Assembly: GCA_046349155.1 (NCBI GenBank)
Contig: JAXMCW010000007.1
Coordinates: forward strand, 62,001-126,000
DNA: 64,000 nucleotides
Reading direction: 5' to 3'
Source of the DNA: Alsobacter sp046349155
GTDB lineage: Bacteria > Pseudomonadota > Alphaproteobacteria > Rhizobiales > Beijerinckiaceae
The position numbers were made by a program, and so were the translations under genes. The notes under the pieces were generated by a model. The model saw only the letters and a program-made list of their open reading frames with translations, did no database searches and had not been told where the DNA came from. Shown one piece after another: positions 1 through 9,191 of the stretch. Numbering within the stretch: position 1 is the stretch's first letter; each line of letters begins with the position of its first letter.

Positions 1-849
1 GACCTCAAGGAGGCCCTGGGCGACGGAGACGGCCGACTGCGCATCCACCGCGGTGGCGTCGGCCCCGATGAGAATTGCAAGATCCGGGCGCTCGAGGAAA
101 GCCGGCCCGCCGACGATGACGCCGAGCGCGGGGTTTCTGGACTGGCGCCGGACGTCGCGGATCAGCCCGACGAGCGCATCCACGTTGCGGTCGCTGCCCA
201 GCGAGAAACCCACGACGCCGAAGGTTTCGCGGCGCACGAGAGTCGGCAGGTCGAAGGCGAGCCCCGCCGCGCCGCCCCAGACGTCCCAGCCGGCGGCGAG
301 GAAGAATTTTTCCACGATGGAGATGCCCAGCGTGTGCTGCTCGCCGGGCGCCGGGGCGAGCAGGATCCGCTTGTGCTCGCTCCATTGGATCGGATCGAGC
401 CCCGCGGTGGTGCTGCGCTCGCGCACGAGCTGCTGGAGCATGGACAGCGCCATCGTCACCTCCACGAAGTCGCAGAGGTCGGCCTTCCACATCTCGCCGA
501 GCACGCGCGCCGCTGGCGCGAAGAGATCCAGCAGCACGGCTTCCGACGACAGGCCGGCCGCCGCGAGGTCCTGAACATAGGTCAGAACGCTGTGGTAGCC
601 CGTGCTCAGGAGGAGCTGGACGAACTCGCCGACGTCGATGGCGCGCGGCTGCTGCGGAACGCGGCCATCCGCCGCGGCGGGGCGGCGATGCGCCAGCGCC
701 AGGCGGGGGATGATTTCCGCCTCGATCACCTGCTCCAGCGCCGTCTTGGCCTCCCCCAGAATCTCGGCCTGCTGGCGCCGCCATTCGTCATGGCCGTCGC
801 CGTGCCGGGATGGCCCGTCGTCGCTCCTGCAAAGCCTGGATAAGTCCAT
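1..849 (-). CDS. ppaA: AerR/PpaA-type B12-binding photosynthesis regulator (C-terminus off the window)
   Basis: Cobalamin-binding antirepressor family that works with PpsR/CrtJ to tune photosystem gene expression. The visible 283 residues have an N-terminal helical part and a B12-binding/SCHIC-like part with the signature GEQHTLG (His172 is the expected cobalt ligand), followed by a Rossmann-like region ending in IVGGPAFLERPDLA. The start is the ATG at 849, with a GGAGGGGG Shine-Dalgarno six bases upstream. No stop is reached at position 1, so the extreme C-terminus is missing. It is divergent from bchF, the usual place for ppaA in alphaproteobacterial clusters; ppsR may lie further left. The family call is firm. 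Whether it senses AdoCbl light state, as known for Rhodobacter AerR, is inferred. Confidence 0.9.
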   Translation of the reverse strand, partial: MDLSRLCRSDDGPSRHGDGHDEWRRQQAEILGEAKTALEQVIEAEIIPRLALAHRRPAAADGRVPQQPRAIDVGEFVQLLLSTGYHSVLTYVQDLAAAGLSSEAVLLDLFAPAARVLGEMWKADLCDFVEVTMALSMLQQLVRERSTTAGLDPIQWSEHKRILLAPAPGEQHTLGISIVEKFFLAAGWDVWGGAAGLAFDLPTLVRRETFGVVGFSLGSDRNVDALVGLIRDVRRQSRNPALGVIVGGPAFLERPDLAILIGADATAVDAQSAVSVAQGLLEV

Positions 850-1001
850 GGGCCCCCTCCCCAAACGGGTCCGGCGCTGTGCGAGGCGTCGGGCCAAGAC
901 CGTGGCTTTGTCGCTCGTTCTGATCACGCTGTGCACCCCAAGCTTAGGCCATCGCAGCGCGCGTGGATAGCCTCAACCATGAAAGCCCAAGGCGGCGCGT
1001 C

Positions 1002-1035
1002 TGTAAACATGCCTTGACGTCAAGTTGCCTTGACA
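1002..1035. promoter_or_regulatory. Overlapping pair of PpsR/CrtJ-like operators in the ppaA-bchF gap
   Basis: Two 18-bp near-matches to TGT-N12-ACA: TGTAAACATGCCTTGACG (1002-1019) and CGTCAAGTTGCCTTGACA (1018-1035). Each has one mismatch in the outer triplets. They share the 9-mer TGCCTTGAC 16 bp apart, so both centres fall close to one helix face. The right-hand site covers a candidate bchF -35 box TTGACA (1030-1035), with a weak -10 TAGTCT (1054-1059). The operator assignment is by motif only. Confidence 0.65.
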
Positions 1036-1084
1036 GTCGGGGAAGGGGGGGCCTAGTCTCGCCGAGGGTCAACAAAGGCCCCTG

Positions 1085-1624
1085 ATGCGGGGTGGGAGGC
1101 AGGTCTTGGTTCAGGCTCGACGCGCTTCCGGGCAGCCCCTCTACACCGACGAGGAACGCCGCCGGCGGGATCGTTCGCCCTGGACGATCGTGCAGGGCGT
1201 GCTGGCGCCGGTGCAGTTCATGGTCTTCCTGATCAGCGTCGCGCTCATCCTGCGCTACCTCGCGACAGGCGAGGGCTATGCCGCCGCGACCGCCTCGATC
1301 GTGGTCAAGACGTTCACGCTCTACTCGATCATGGTGACGGGCTCGATCTGGGAGAAGGACGTCTTCGGCGTCTGGCTGTTCGCGCCGGCCTTCTTCTGGG
1401 AGGACGTGGTCAGCTTCCTCGTCATCGGCCTGCACACCGCCTATCTCGCGTCGCTCTTCGGCACGTGGCTCAGCCCCACCGGCCAGATGCTCCTCGCGCT
1501 GGCGGCCTATCTCACCTATGTCGTCAATGCGGCCCAGTTCCTCCTCAAGCTCAGGGCGGCGCGACTCGCCGATCCGCGGGCCGTGAGCGGCGGGCGTGGC
1601 GGCCTTGCGGGGGCGTCGTCATGA
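1085..1624 (+). CDS. bchF: BchF, 3-vinyl bacteriochlorophyllide hydratase
   Basis: Hydrates the 3-vinyl group of (bacterio)chlorophyllide to 3-hydroxyethyl on the way to bacteriochlorophyll a. The 179-residue membrane protein has the family opening YTDEERRRRD (from residue 20) followed by about four hydrophobic segments (residues 36-58 and onward) and the conserved core SIWEKDVFG. The ATG at 1085 follows an AAAGG ribosome site. It adds about 18 residues ahead of the part usually conserved, so the N-terminus is less certain. It is first gene of the + strand block and ends in an ATGA overlap with bchN. Confidence 0.96.
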   Translation: MRGGRQVLVQARRASGQPLYTDEERRRRDRSPWTIVQGVLAPVQFMVFLISVALILRYLATGEGYAAATASIVVKTFTLYSIMVTGSIWEKDVFGVWLFAPAFFWEDVVSFLVIGLHTAYLASLFGTWLSPTGQMLLALAAYLTYVVNAAQFLLKLRAARLADPRAVSGGRGGLAGASS

Positions 1625-2913
1625 ACGCGCCCCTCGCCGGGCTGACGCGCGACGCGGGACCGGGCTGCAGCTCGGCGCCGGTGCTGCGCGAGCGCGGCCA
1701 GCGGGAGGTCTTCTGCGGCCTGACCGGCATCGTCTGGCTGCACCGAAAGATCCAGGACGCGTTCTTCCTGGTCGTTGGCTCGCGGACCTGTGCGCATCTG
1801 CTGCAGTCCGCGGCAGGCGTGATGATCTTCGCCGAGCCCCGCTTCGCCACCGCCATCATCGACGAGCGCGATCTCGCCGGGCTCGCCGACGTCAACGAGG
1901 AGCTCGACCGCGTGGTCGGCCAGCTGCTCGAGCGCCGGCCCGACATCAAGCTCCTGTTCCTCGTGGGCTCCTGCCCGTCCGAGGTGATCAAGCTCGACCT
2001 TGCGCGCGCCGCCGTACGCCTGTCGCGCATCCACACGCCGGGCGTGCGGGTGCTCTCTTATTCCGGCAGCGGCATCGAGACGACCTTCACGCAGGGCGAG
2101 GATGCCTGCCTCGCCTCCCTCGTGCCAAGCCTGCCGGCCGCGGCCGACGGCGCCGCGCCGTCGCTGCTGGTGGTGGGTGCGCTGGGCGACGTGGTGGAAG
2201 ACCAGTTCAGGCGCCTGTTCGAAGCCATGGGCATCGGCCCTGTCGCGTTCCTCCCCCCGCGACGGGCCGCCGACCTGCCGGCCGTGGGGCCCGGCACGCG
2301 CATGTTGCTGGCGCAGCCCTATCTCGCGGAGACCGCGCGCGCGCTCGAGGAGCGCGGCTGCGTCAGGCTCTCCGCGCCGTTCCCGCTGGGCGAGGAAGGG
2401 ACGACCCTTTGGCTCGAGGCTGCGGCCCTTGCCTTCGAGGTGACCCCCGAGCGCTTCGCCGCGGCGACGGACCCGGGCCGCGGACGGGCGCGCAAGGCGG
2501 TCGAGGCGCGCCGCGCCGGCCTGGCCGGCCGGCGCGCCTTCCTCTTCCCCGATTCGCAGATCGAGGTGCCGCTCGCCCGCTTCATGGCGCGCGAGCTGGG
2601 CATGCTTCCGGTCGAGGTGGGCACGCCCTACCTGCACCGCCAGCACATGGAGCGAGAGCTCGCCCTGCTGCCGGCCGGCCCCCTGCTGAGCGAGGGCCAG
2701 GACGTCGAGCGCCAGCTCGACCGCTGCCGCGAGGCGAAGCCCGACATCGCCGTGTGCGGGCTCGGCCTGGCCAACCCGCTGGAGGCGGAGGGCATCACGA
2801 CCAAGTGGTCCATCGAGCTCATCTTCACGCCCATCCAGGGCTACGAGCAGGCGGGCGACCTCGCCGAGCTCTTCGCCCGGCCGCTCGTGCGGCGCACGCG
2901 GCTGGAGGTCTGA
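1621..2913 (+). CDS. bchN: BchN, dark-operative protochlorophyllide reductase subunit N
   Basis: Forms the catalytic (NB)2 component of DPOR, which reduces ring D of protochlorophyllide without light. It has 430 residues. The expected three cysteine ligands of the NB 4Fe-4S cluster are visible: Cys32 (REVFCGLTG), Cys57 (SRTCAHLL) and the Cys of GSCPSEVIK. The fourth ligand comes from BchB Asp36. The start ATG at 1621 overlaps the bchF stop by 4 bp, and bchB begins 1 bp after its stop, so the subunits are translationally coupled. Confidence 0.97.
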   Translation: MNAPLAGLTRDAGPGCSSAPVLRERGQREVFCGLTGIVWLHRKIQDAFFLVVGSRTCAHLLQSAAGVMIFAEPRFATAIIDERDLAGLADVNEELDRVVGQLLERRPDIKLLFLVGSCPSEVIKLDLARAAVRLSRIHTPGVRVLSYSGSGIETTFTQGEDACLASLVPSLPAAADGAAPSLLVVGALGDVVEDQFRRLFEAMGIGPVAFLPPRRAADLPAVGPGTRMLLAQPYLAETARALEERGCVRLSAPFPLGEEGTTLWLEAAALAFEVTPERFAAATDPGRGRARKAVEARRAGLAGRRAFLFPDSQIEVPLARFMARELGMLPVEVGTPYLHRQHMERELALLPAGPLLSEGQDVERQLDRCREAKPDIAVCGLGLANPLEAEGITTKWSIELIFTPIQGYEQAGDLAELFARPLVRRTRLEV

Positions 2914-2914
2914 C

Positions 2915-4528
2915 ATGCAGCTCACCGTGTGGACCTACGAAGGACCGCCGCATGTCGGGGCGATGCGCATCGCGACCGCCATGCAGGGCCTCCACTACGT
3001 CCTGCACGCTCCGCAGGGCGACACCTACGCCGACCTGCTCTTCACGATGATCGAGCGGCGCGACAGGCGCCCGCCCGTGACCTACACGACCTTCCAGGCG
3101 CGCGACCTCGGCAGCGACACGGCGGAGCTGTTCAAGTCCGCCGCAGCAGCCGCCTACGAGCGTTTCCGGCCGCAAGCCATGATCGTCGGCTCGTCCTGCA
3201 CGGCCGAGCTGATCCAGGACGATCCCGGTGGCCTCGCCCAGGCGCTGCAGCTGCCCGTCCCCGTCGTGCCGCTGGAACTGCCCTCCTACCAGAAGAAGGA
3301 GAACTGGGGCGCGGCGGAGACCTTCTACCGCCTCGTCCGCACGCTGGCGGCCCGCGGCGGCGTGCGCCCCGCGCGCGAAGGCCGTGCGCCCGTCTGCAAC
3401 ATCCTCGGACCCACCGCGCTCGGCTTCCGCCACCGCGACGACCTGCGCGAGATCCGCGGCCTTCTCGAGGGCCTCGGCGTGCGGATCAACGTGGTCGCTC
3501 CGCTGGACGCCACGCCCGCCGACCTCGTCCGGCTCGGCGAGGCCGACTTCAACGTCGTGCTCTATCCCGAGATCGCGGGCGCCGCCGCGCAATGGCTCGA
3601 GAAAAACCTCGGCCAGCCCGCCACCAAGGTGGTGCCGATCGGCGTCGGCGCGACGCGTGACTTCGTCGCGGAAGTCCGCGCCCTCGCGGGCCTGCCCGAC
3701 GGCCCCATGCCGGGCGATTCGCGGCTGCCCTGGTATTCGCGCTCGGTCGACTCGACCTACCTCACCGGCAAGCGCGTCTTCATCTTCGGCGACGCGACGC
3801 ACGCCGTCGCCGCGGCGCGCGTGGCCGCGACGGAGCTCGGCTTCACGGTCGTCGGCCTGGGTACCTACAGCCGCGAGTTCGCGCGCGAAGTGCGCGCCGC
3901 CGCACAGCTCTACGGCGTCGAGGCCCTGATCACCGACGATTACCTCGCCGTCGAGGCGAAGGTCGCGGAGCTGCAGCCCGAGCTCGTGCTCGGCACGCAG
4001 ATGGAGCGCCACATCGCCAAGCGGCTGGGCATTCCCTGCGCGGTGATCTCCGCCCCGGTCCACGTCCAGGACTTCCCGGCCCGCACCTCCCCGCAGATGG
4101 GCTTCGAGGGCGCGAACGTCCTGTTCGACACCTGGATCCATCCGCTGATGATGGGCCTCGAGGAGCACCTCCTGGCCATGTTCCGGGAGGACCCGGAATT
4201 CCACGACGGCGCGGTTCCCTCGCATCTCGGCGCGGGCGCGCTCGCGGCTCCCGCGGAAGCGCCCGCGCCGCAGGAGCCGGCCCCGCGGCCGGACCCGCTC
4301 GCCGTCACCCCCGACAGCATCGCCCTTCCGTCCCCCGTGGCGGCCTCCCCCTCCCCCGTCTCGACCGCCCCGGGCTGGGCGGCCGAGGCCGAACAGGAAC
4401 TGAAGAAGATCCCGTTCTTCGTGCGCGGCAAGGCCCGCCGCAACACGGAGCGCTTCGCCAGCGAGCACGGCGTCTCGCTGATTACCGTGGACGTCCTTTA
4501 CGATGCCAAGGCCCATTTCAGCCGCTAG
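2915..4528 (+). CDS. bchB: BchB, dark-operative protochlorophyllide reductase subunit B
   Basis: Second catalytic DPOR subunit, 537 residues. Asp36 (within APQGDTYADL) is present and is the known aspartate ligand of the NB cluster. The nitrogenase-like body covers roughly residues 1-425. A Pro/Ala-rich linker (about 430-485) follows, then a compact C-terminal domain (EAEQELKKIPFF...KAHFSR) of the PCP_red type found in BchB and some ChlB proteins. The gene overlaps the start of bchH by 26 bp. Confidence 0.97.
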   Translation: MQLTVWTYEGPPHVGAMRIATAMQGLHYVLHAPQGDTYADLLFTMIERRDRRPPVTYTTFQARDLGSDTAELFKSAAAAAYERFRPQAMIVGSSCTAELIQDDPGGLAQALQLPVPVVPLELPSYQKKENWGAAETFYRLVRTLAARGGVRPAREGRAPVCNILGPTALGFRHRDDLREIRGLLEGLGVRINVVAPLDATPADLVRLGEADFNVVLYPEIAGAAAQWLEKNLGQPATKVVPIGVGATRDFVAEVRALAGLPDGPMPGDSRLPWYSRSVDSTYLTGKRVFIFGDATHAVAAARVAATELGFTVVGLGTYSREFAREVRAAAQLYGVEALITDDYLAVEAKVAELQPELVLGTQMERHIAKRLGIPCAVISAPVHVQDFPARTSPQMGFEGANVLFDTWIHPLMMGLEEHLLAMFREDPEFHDGAVPSHLGAGALAAPAEAPAPQEPAPRPDPLAVTPDSIALPSPVAASPSPVSTAPGWAAEAEQELKKIPFFVRGKARRNTERFASEHGVSLITVDVLYDAKAHFSR

Positions 4529-7500
4529 TGCGATCCCGGTGCGGGTCGCGATCGTGACGATGGACACCCATCTCGCGAGCGCGGTGGAGCGCGCGACGCG
4601 CCGGCTTCACCGGGACCTGCCGGGACTCGTGCTGCGCCTGCATGCCGCCTCGGAATGGGCGCATGACGAGGCGGCGCTCGACCGCTGCCGCGCCGACATC
4701 GCGGCGGCCGACATCGTGGTCAACGCCATGCTGTTCATGGAAGACCATTTCGAGGCGATCCTGCCGGACCTGCGCGCCCGGCGCGAGGCGTGCGACGCGA
4801 TGGTGTGCCTGCTCTCGGCCGGCGAGGTGACCAAGCTCACCCGCATGGGCCGCTTCAGCATGGACGGCCAGGGCGGGGGCGCGCTCTCCTTCCTGAAGAA
4901 GCTGCGCGGCAGCGGCAAGGAGCGCAACGCCAGCGCCGGCGCCAAGCAGATGACCATGCTGAAGCGCCTGCCGCAGATCCTGCGCTTCATCCCCGGCACG
5001 GCCCAGGACGTGCGCGCCTATTTCCTGGCGCTGCAATATTGGCTCGCCGGCTCCGACGACAATGTCGAGAACCTCGTGCGGATGCTGGTCGACCGCTATG
5101 CGGACGGTCCGCGCAAGGCCCTGCGCGGCGCCTTGAAGGTCGCCGCGCCGGTCGCCTATCCGGAGGTCGGCGTCTACCACCCCCGCCTGAAGGGCCGCAT
5201 CGGCGAGAAGGCCGAGGCGCTTCCCGCCGCCGGCCGCCGCGGCGTCGTGGGCGTGCTGGGCCTGCGCTCCTACATGCTGGCCGGCAACGCGGCCCACTAT
5301 GACGGCGTGATCGCGGCGCTCGAGGCGCGCGGCCTCGCCGTGGTGCCCGCCTTCTCCAGCGGGCTCGACTCGCGCCCGGCCATCGAGACCTTCTTCATGA
5401 AGGATGGCCGGCCGGTCATCGACGCGCTCGTCTCGCTCACGGGCTTCTCGCTGGTGGGCGGCCCCGCCTACAACGACGCCGGCGCGGCCGAGGCCGTGCT
5501 GGCCCGCCTCGACGTGCCCTACATCGCCGCGCACCCGGCGGAGTTGCAGACGCTCGAGGCCTGGGGAACCTCGGACCGCGGCCTGCTGCCGGTGGAATCG
5601 ACCATCATGGTCGCGATCCCCGAACTCGACGGCGCGACGGGCCCGATGGTGTTCGGCGGCCGTTCGGACAAGGCCGGACAGGCCTGCAACGGCTGCGGCA
5701 GGAACTGCACCTTCTCGCCCGGCGCCGACGACCGCGACATGCAGGCCTGCCCGGAGCGCGCGGAGATGCTCGCCGCCCGCGTCGACCGGCTCGTCGCGCT
5801 GCGCCGCTCCCCCCGCAAGGACCGCAAGGTCGCGGCCGTGCTCTTCAACTTCCCCCCCAATGCCGGCAATACCGGCACGGCGGCCTATCTCTCGGTCTTC
5901 GAATCGCTGTTCGCCACGCTCAAGGCCATGGCCGCCGAGGGCTATACGGTGGAGCTGCCCGACAGCGTCGAGGCTTTGCGCAACGCGGTCATCGAGGGCA
6001 ACCGCCAGCGCTTCGGGGCGCTCGCCAACGTGCATGCCCGCATCTCCGCCGACGATCACGTGCGCCGCGAGACGTGGCTCGGCGAGATCGAGGCGCAGTG
6101 GGGTCCCGCACCGGGCAAGCACCAGGCCGACGGCGCGTCGATCCACGTGCTCGGCGCGCAATTCGGCAATGTCTTCGTCGGCGTGCAGCCCGCCTTCGGC
6201 TACGAGGGCGACCCGATGCGGCTGCTCTTCGAGAAGGGCTTCGCCCCGACGCACGCCTTCTCCGCCTTCTACCGCTGGATCCGCGAGGATTTCGGCGCCC
6301 ACGCCGCGCTGCATTTCGGCACGCATGGCGCGCTGGAATTCATGCCGGGCAAGCAGACCGGCCTGTCCGGCCGCGACTGGCCGGACCGCCTGATCGGCGA
6401 CCTGCCCAACCTCTACCTCTACGCGGCCAACAATCCCTCCGAGGGTGCGATCGCCAAGCGGCGCGCCGCCGCGACGCTCGTGAGCTACCTCACGCCGCCC
6501 GTCGCCCATGCCGGGCTCTATCGCGGCCTGCTCGACCTCAAGGCGTCGCTGGAGCGCTGGCGGGCCTGCGACCCCGCCCGCGAGGGCGAACGCCACGAGC
6601 TGGCAACCCTCGTCCAGGCCCAGGCGGCCCTCGTCGACCTGGCCACCGCGGAGCCCGCCTGGGGCGAGGACGCGGCGGCCCGCATCGAGGCGCTGCAGAC
6701 GAGCGTGCTGGAGCTCGAGTACACGCTGATCCCGCACGGCCTGCACGTGGTCGGCGAACCGCTCACGCGCGAGCAGCGCGTGGAGATGCTTGAGGCCATC
6801 GCCGACGCCGCGCACGGGGTCCGGCCCGGCCGCGCCGCGTTCGAGGTGCTTGCGGATGGCGGGACGCCGGCCACCGCCGTCGCCGCCGCCGCGACGCAGG
6901 ACGACCGGCTCCCGGCCGCCTTCGAGGCGCTGGCCCAGACGGAGCGCCTGCTGCGCGAGGACACCGAGGTCAGGGCCCTGCTCCACGCGCTGGACGGCCG
7001 CTTCGTCCGCCCGGCCCCCGGGGGCGACGTCCTGCGCACGCCGGCCGTGCTGCCCACCGGGCGCAACCTGCACGGCTTCGACCCCTTCCGCATCCCCAGC
7101 GCCTTCGCGCTGCAGGACGGCGCCAAGCAGGCCGAGCGGGTGCTCGAGCGCCACCTCGCCGACGGCAACCCCCTGCCCGAGACGGTCGCCATCGTGCTGT
7201 GGGGCACGGACAACCTGAAGAACGAGGGCGGGCCGATCGCCCAGGCGCTCGCGCTGCTCGGCGCGCGCCCCCGCTTCGACGGCTATGGCCGACTGGCCGG
7301 CGCGGTGCTCGTGCCGCTCGAGGATCTCGGCCGGCCGCGCATCGACGTGATGGTCTCCCTGTCCGGCATCTTCCGCGACCTGCTGCCTCTCCAGGTCAAG
7401 CTGCTCGCCGAAGCCTGCTACGCCGCCGCAGCCGCCGAGGAGCCCGAGGACCGCAACTTCGTCCGCAAGCACGCCCTCGCCCGCATGCGCGAGACGGGCT

Positions 7501-8258
7501 GCGACCTGGAGACCGCGGCGCTGCGCGTGTTCGGCAACGCCGACGGGGCCTATGGCTCCAACGTGAACCACCTCGTCGAGAACGGGCGCTGGGAGGACGA
7601 GGACGAGCTCGCCGAGACCTATACGCGGCGCAAGAGCTTCGCCTATGGCCGTTCCGGCCGGCCCGTGCAGCAGCTCGACCTGCTGAAGAGCCTGCTGGCG
7701 GGCGTCGACCTCTCCTACCAGAACCTCGACTCGGTGGAACTCGGCGTCACGACCGTGGACCACTATTTCGACACGCTCGGCGGCATCAGCCGCGCCGCCG
7801 CCAGGGCCCGCGGCAAGGCGCTGCCGGTCTATATCGGCGACCAGACGCGTGGCGAGGGCGTGGTGCGCTCGCTGGGCGAGCAGGTCTCGCTGGAGGCCCG
7901 CACGCGCATGCTCAATCCCAAGTGGTACGAGGGCATGCTGAACCACGGCTACGAGGGCGTGCGCCAGATCGAGGAGCACGTCTCCAACACGATGGGATGG
8001 TCTGCCACCACGGGCGACGTCGCCCCCTGGGTCTACCAGAAGATCACCCAGACCTTCGTGCTCGACGAGGCCATGCGCGAGCGACTCGCGAGCCTCAACC
8101 CCACCGCCTCCGCACGTCTCGCCAACCGCCTCATCGAGGCCCACGAGCGCCACTACTGGACGCCCGATGCGGCCACGCTGGAGGCGCTGCGCCAGGCGAG
8201 CGAGGACCTCGAAGACCGGCTGGAAGGCGTCGGCTCGTCCGTCGCCGCCGCGGCCTGA
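4503..8258 (+). CDS. bchH: BchH, magnesium chelatase subunit H
   Basis: Porphyrin-binding subunit of Mg chelatase; with BchI and BchD it inserts Mg2+ into protoporphyrin IX using ATP. At 1251 residues it is full length for the CobN/BchH family. Family blocks are seen throughout, for example HFGTHGALEFMPGKQTGLSG and NPKWYEGMLNHGYEG. Cysteines near residues 395-415 (CNGCGRNC) may bind a metal or cluster, as proposed for some BchH proteins. The partners bchI and bchD are about 30 kb away in the right block. The start ATG lies inside bchB. Confidence 0.97.
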   Translation: MPRPISAASAIPVRVAIVTMDTHLASAVERATRRLHRDLPGLVLRLHAASEWAHDEAALDRCRADIAAADIVVNAMLFMEDHFEAILPDLRARREACDAMVCLLSAGEVTKLTRMGRFSMDGQGGGALSFLKKLRGSGKERNASAGAKQMTMLKRLPQILRFIPGTAQDVRAYFLALQYWLAGSDDNVENLVRMLVDRYADGPRKALRGALKVAAPVAYPEVGVYHPRLKGRIGEKAEALPAAGRRGVVGVLGLRSYMLAGNAAHYDGVIAALEARGLAVVPAFSSGLDSRPAIETFFMKDGRPVIDALVSLTGFSLVGGPAYNDAGAAEAVLARLDVPYIAAHPAELQTLEAWGTSDRGLLPVESTIMVAIPELDGATGPMVFGGRSDKAGQACNGCGRNCTFSPGADDRDMQACPERAEMLAARVDRLVALRRSPRKDRKVAAVLFNFPPNAGNTGTAAYLSVFESLFATLKAMAAEGYTVELPDSVEALRNAVIEGNRQRFGALANVHARISADDHVRRETWLGEIEAQWGPAPGKHQADGASIHVLGAQFGNVFVGVQPAFGYEGDPMRLLFEKGFAPTHAFSAFYRWIREDFGAHAALHFGTHGALEFMPGKQTGLSGRDWPDRLIGDLPNLYLYAANNPSEGAIAKRRAAATLVSYLTPPVAHAGLYRGLLDLKASLERWRACDPAREGERHELATLVQAQAALVDLATAEPAWGEDAAARIEALQTSVLELEYTLIPHGLHVVGEPLTREQRVEMLEAIADAAHGVRPGRAAFEVLADGGTPATAVAAAATQDDRLPAAFEALAQTERLLREDTEVRALLHALDGRFVRPAPGGDVLRTPAVLPTGRNLHGFDPFRIPSAFALQDGAKQAERVLERHLADGNPLPETVAIVLWGTDNLKNEGGPIAQALALLGARPRFDGYGRLAGAVLVPLEDLGRPRIDVMVSLSGIFRDLLPLQVKLLAEACYAAAAAEEPEDRNFVRKHALARMRETGCDLETAALRVFGNADGAYGSNVNHLVENGRWEDEDELAETYTRRKSFAYGRSGRPVQQLDLLKSLLAGVDLSYQNLDSVELGVTTVDHYFDTLGGISRAAARARGKALPVYIGDQTRGEGVVRSLGEQVSLEARTRMLNPKWYEGMLNHGYEGVRQIEEHVSNTMGWSATTGDVAPWVYQKITQTFVLDEAMRERLASLNPTASARLANRLIEAHERHYWTPDAATLEALRQASEDLEDRLEGVGSSVAAAA

Positions 8259-8275
8259 CCCCCGGAGGACATGCC

Positions 8276-9175
8276 TTGAACGCCCTCACCCCGATCCCGA
8301 CCCGCCTGCGCCGGCCCGACGGCGAAGGCAGCGTGCAGGTCCAGATGGACCCCACGCTGAAGATCGGCACGGCCAAGGTCTTCGCCGTCTACGGAAAAGG
8401 CGGCATCGGCAAGAGCACGACGTCGTCGAACCTGTCCGTGGCCTTCGCCAAGCTCGGCAAGCGCGTGCTGCAGATCGGCTGCGATCCCAAGCACGATTCC
8501 ACCTTCACGCTCACCAAGCGCCTCGTCCCCACCGTCATCGACGTGCTGGAGAGCGTGCAGTTCCACTCCGAGGAATTGCGGCCCGAGGACTTCGTGGTCG
8601 AGGGCTATGCCGGCGTGATGTGCGTGGAGGCCGGCGGGCCGCCGGCCGGCACCGGCTGCGGCGGCTATGTCGTGGGCCAGACGGTGAAGCTCCTCAAGGA
8701 GCACCACCTGCTGGACGATACCGACGTCGTGATCTTCGACGTGCTGGGCGACGTCGTGTGCGGCGGCTTCGCCGCGCCGCTGCAGCACGCCGACCGCGGC
8801 CTGATCGTCACCGCGAACGATTTCGACTCCATCTTCGCCATGAACCGCATCGTCGCGGCGATCCACTCCAAGGCGAAGAACTACAACGTGCGCATCGGCG
8901 GCGTCATCGCCAACCGCAGCGCCGGCACGGACCAGATCGACCGCTTCAACGACGCCGTGGGCCTGCAGCGGCTCGCCCACTTCCCCGATCTCGACGTGGT
9001 GCGCCGCAGCCGGCTGAAGAAGGCGACGCTCTTCGAGATGGAGAGCACGCCCGAGCTGGAGGCCGTCAAGGCCGAATACCTGCGCCTCGCCCAGTCGCTC
9101 TGGGACGGCGTGGACGAGTGCCAGGCGCAGCCCATGAAGGACCGCGACCTGTTCGAATTCTTGGGATTTGACTGA
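8276..9175 (+). CDS. bchL: BchL, DPOR iron protein (ATPase reductase component)
   Basis: NifH-like homodimer that passes electrons to BchNB with ATP hydrolysis; 299 residues. The P-loop GKGGIGKS is at residues 40-47, and the two cluster cysteines are Cys128 (GTGCGGY) and Cys162 (DVVCGGF). A TTG start at 8276 is chosen because GGAGGAC sits about 7 bp upstream and the ATG just before it (8271) is out of frame and meets a stop after one codon. An alternative is the in-frame ATG at 8345, 23 codons later. The last 8 bp of the gene contain the start of a small repeat (GACTGATG) recurring just before bchM. Confidence 0.96.
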   Translation: MNALTPIPTRLRRPDGEGSVQVQMDPTLKIGTAKVFAVYGKGGIGKSTTSSNLSVAFAKLGKRVLQIGCDPKHDSTFTLTKRLVPTVIDVLESVQFHSEELRPEDFVVEGYAGVMCVEAGGPPAGTGCGGYVVGQTVKLLKEHHLLDDTDVVIFDVLGDVVCGGFAAPLQHADRGLIVTANDFDSIFAMNRIVAAIHSKAKNYNVRIGGVIANRSAGTDQIDRFNDAVGLQRLAHFPDLDVVRRSRLKKATLFEMESTPELEAVKAEYLRLAQSLWDGVDECQAQPMKDRDLFEFLGFD

Positions 9176-9191
9176 TGCTGGGGTTCAACTG

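Noticed and set aside
5..784. Long - strand frame rich in Arg/Ala/Gly
   Set aside because: Shadow frame of ppaA, which is in a different - strand frame with B12-domain motifs.
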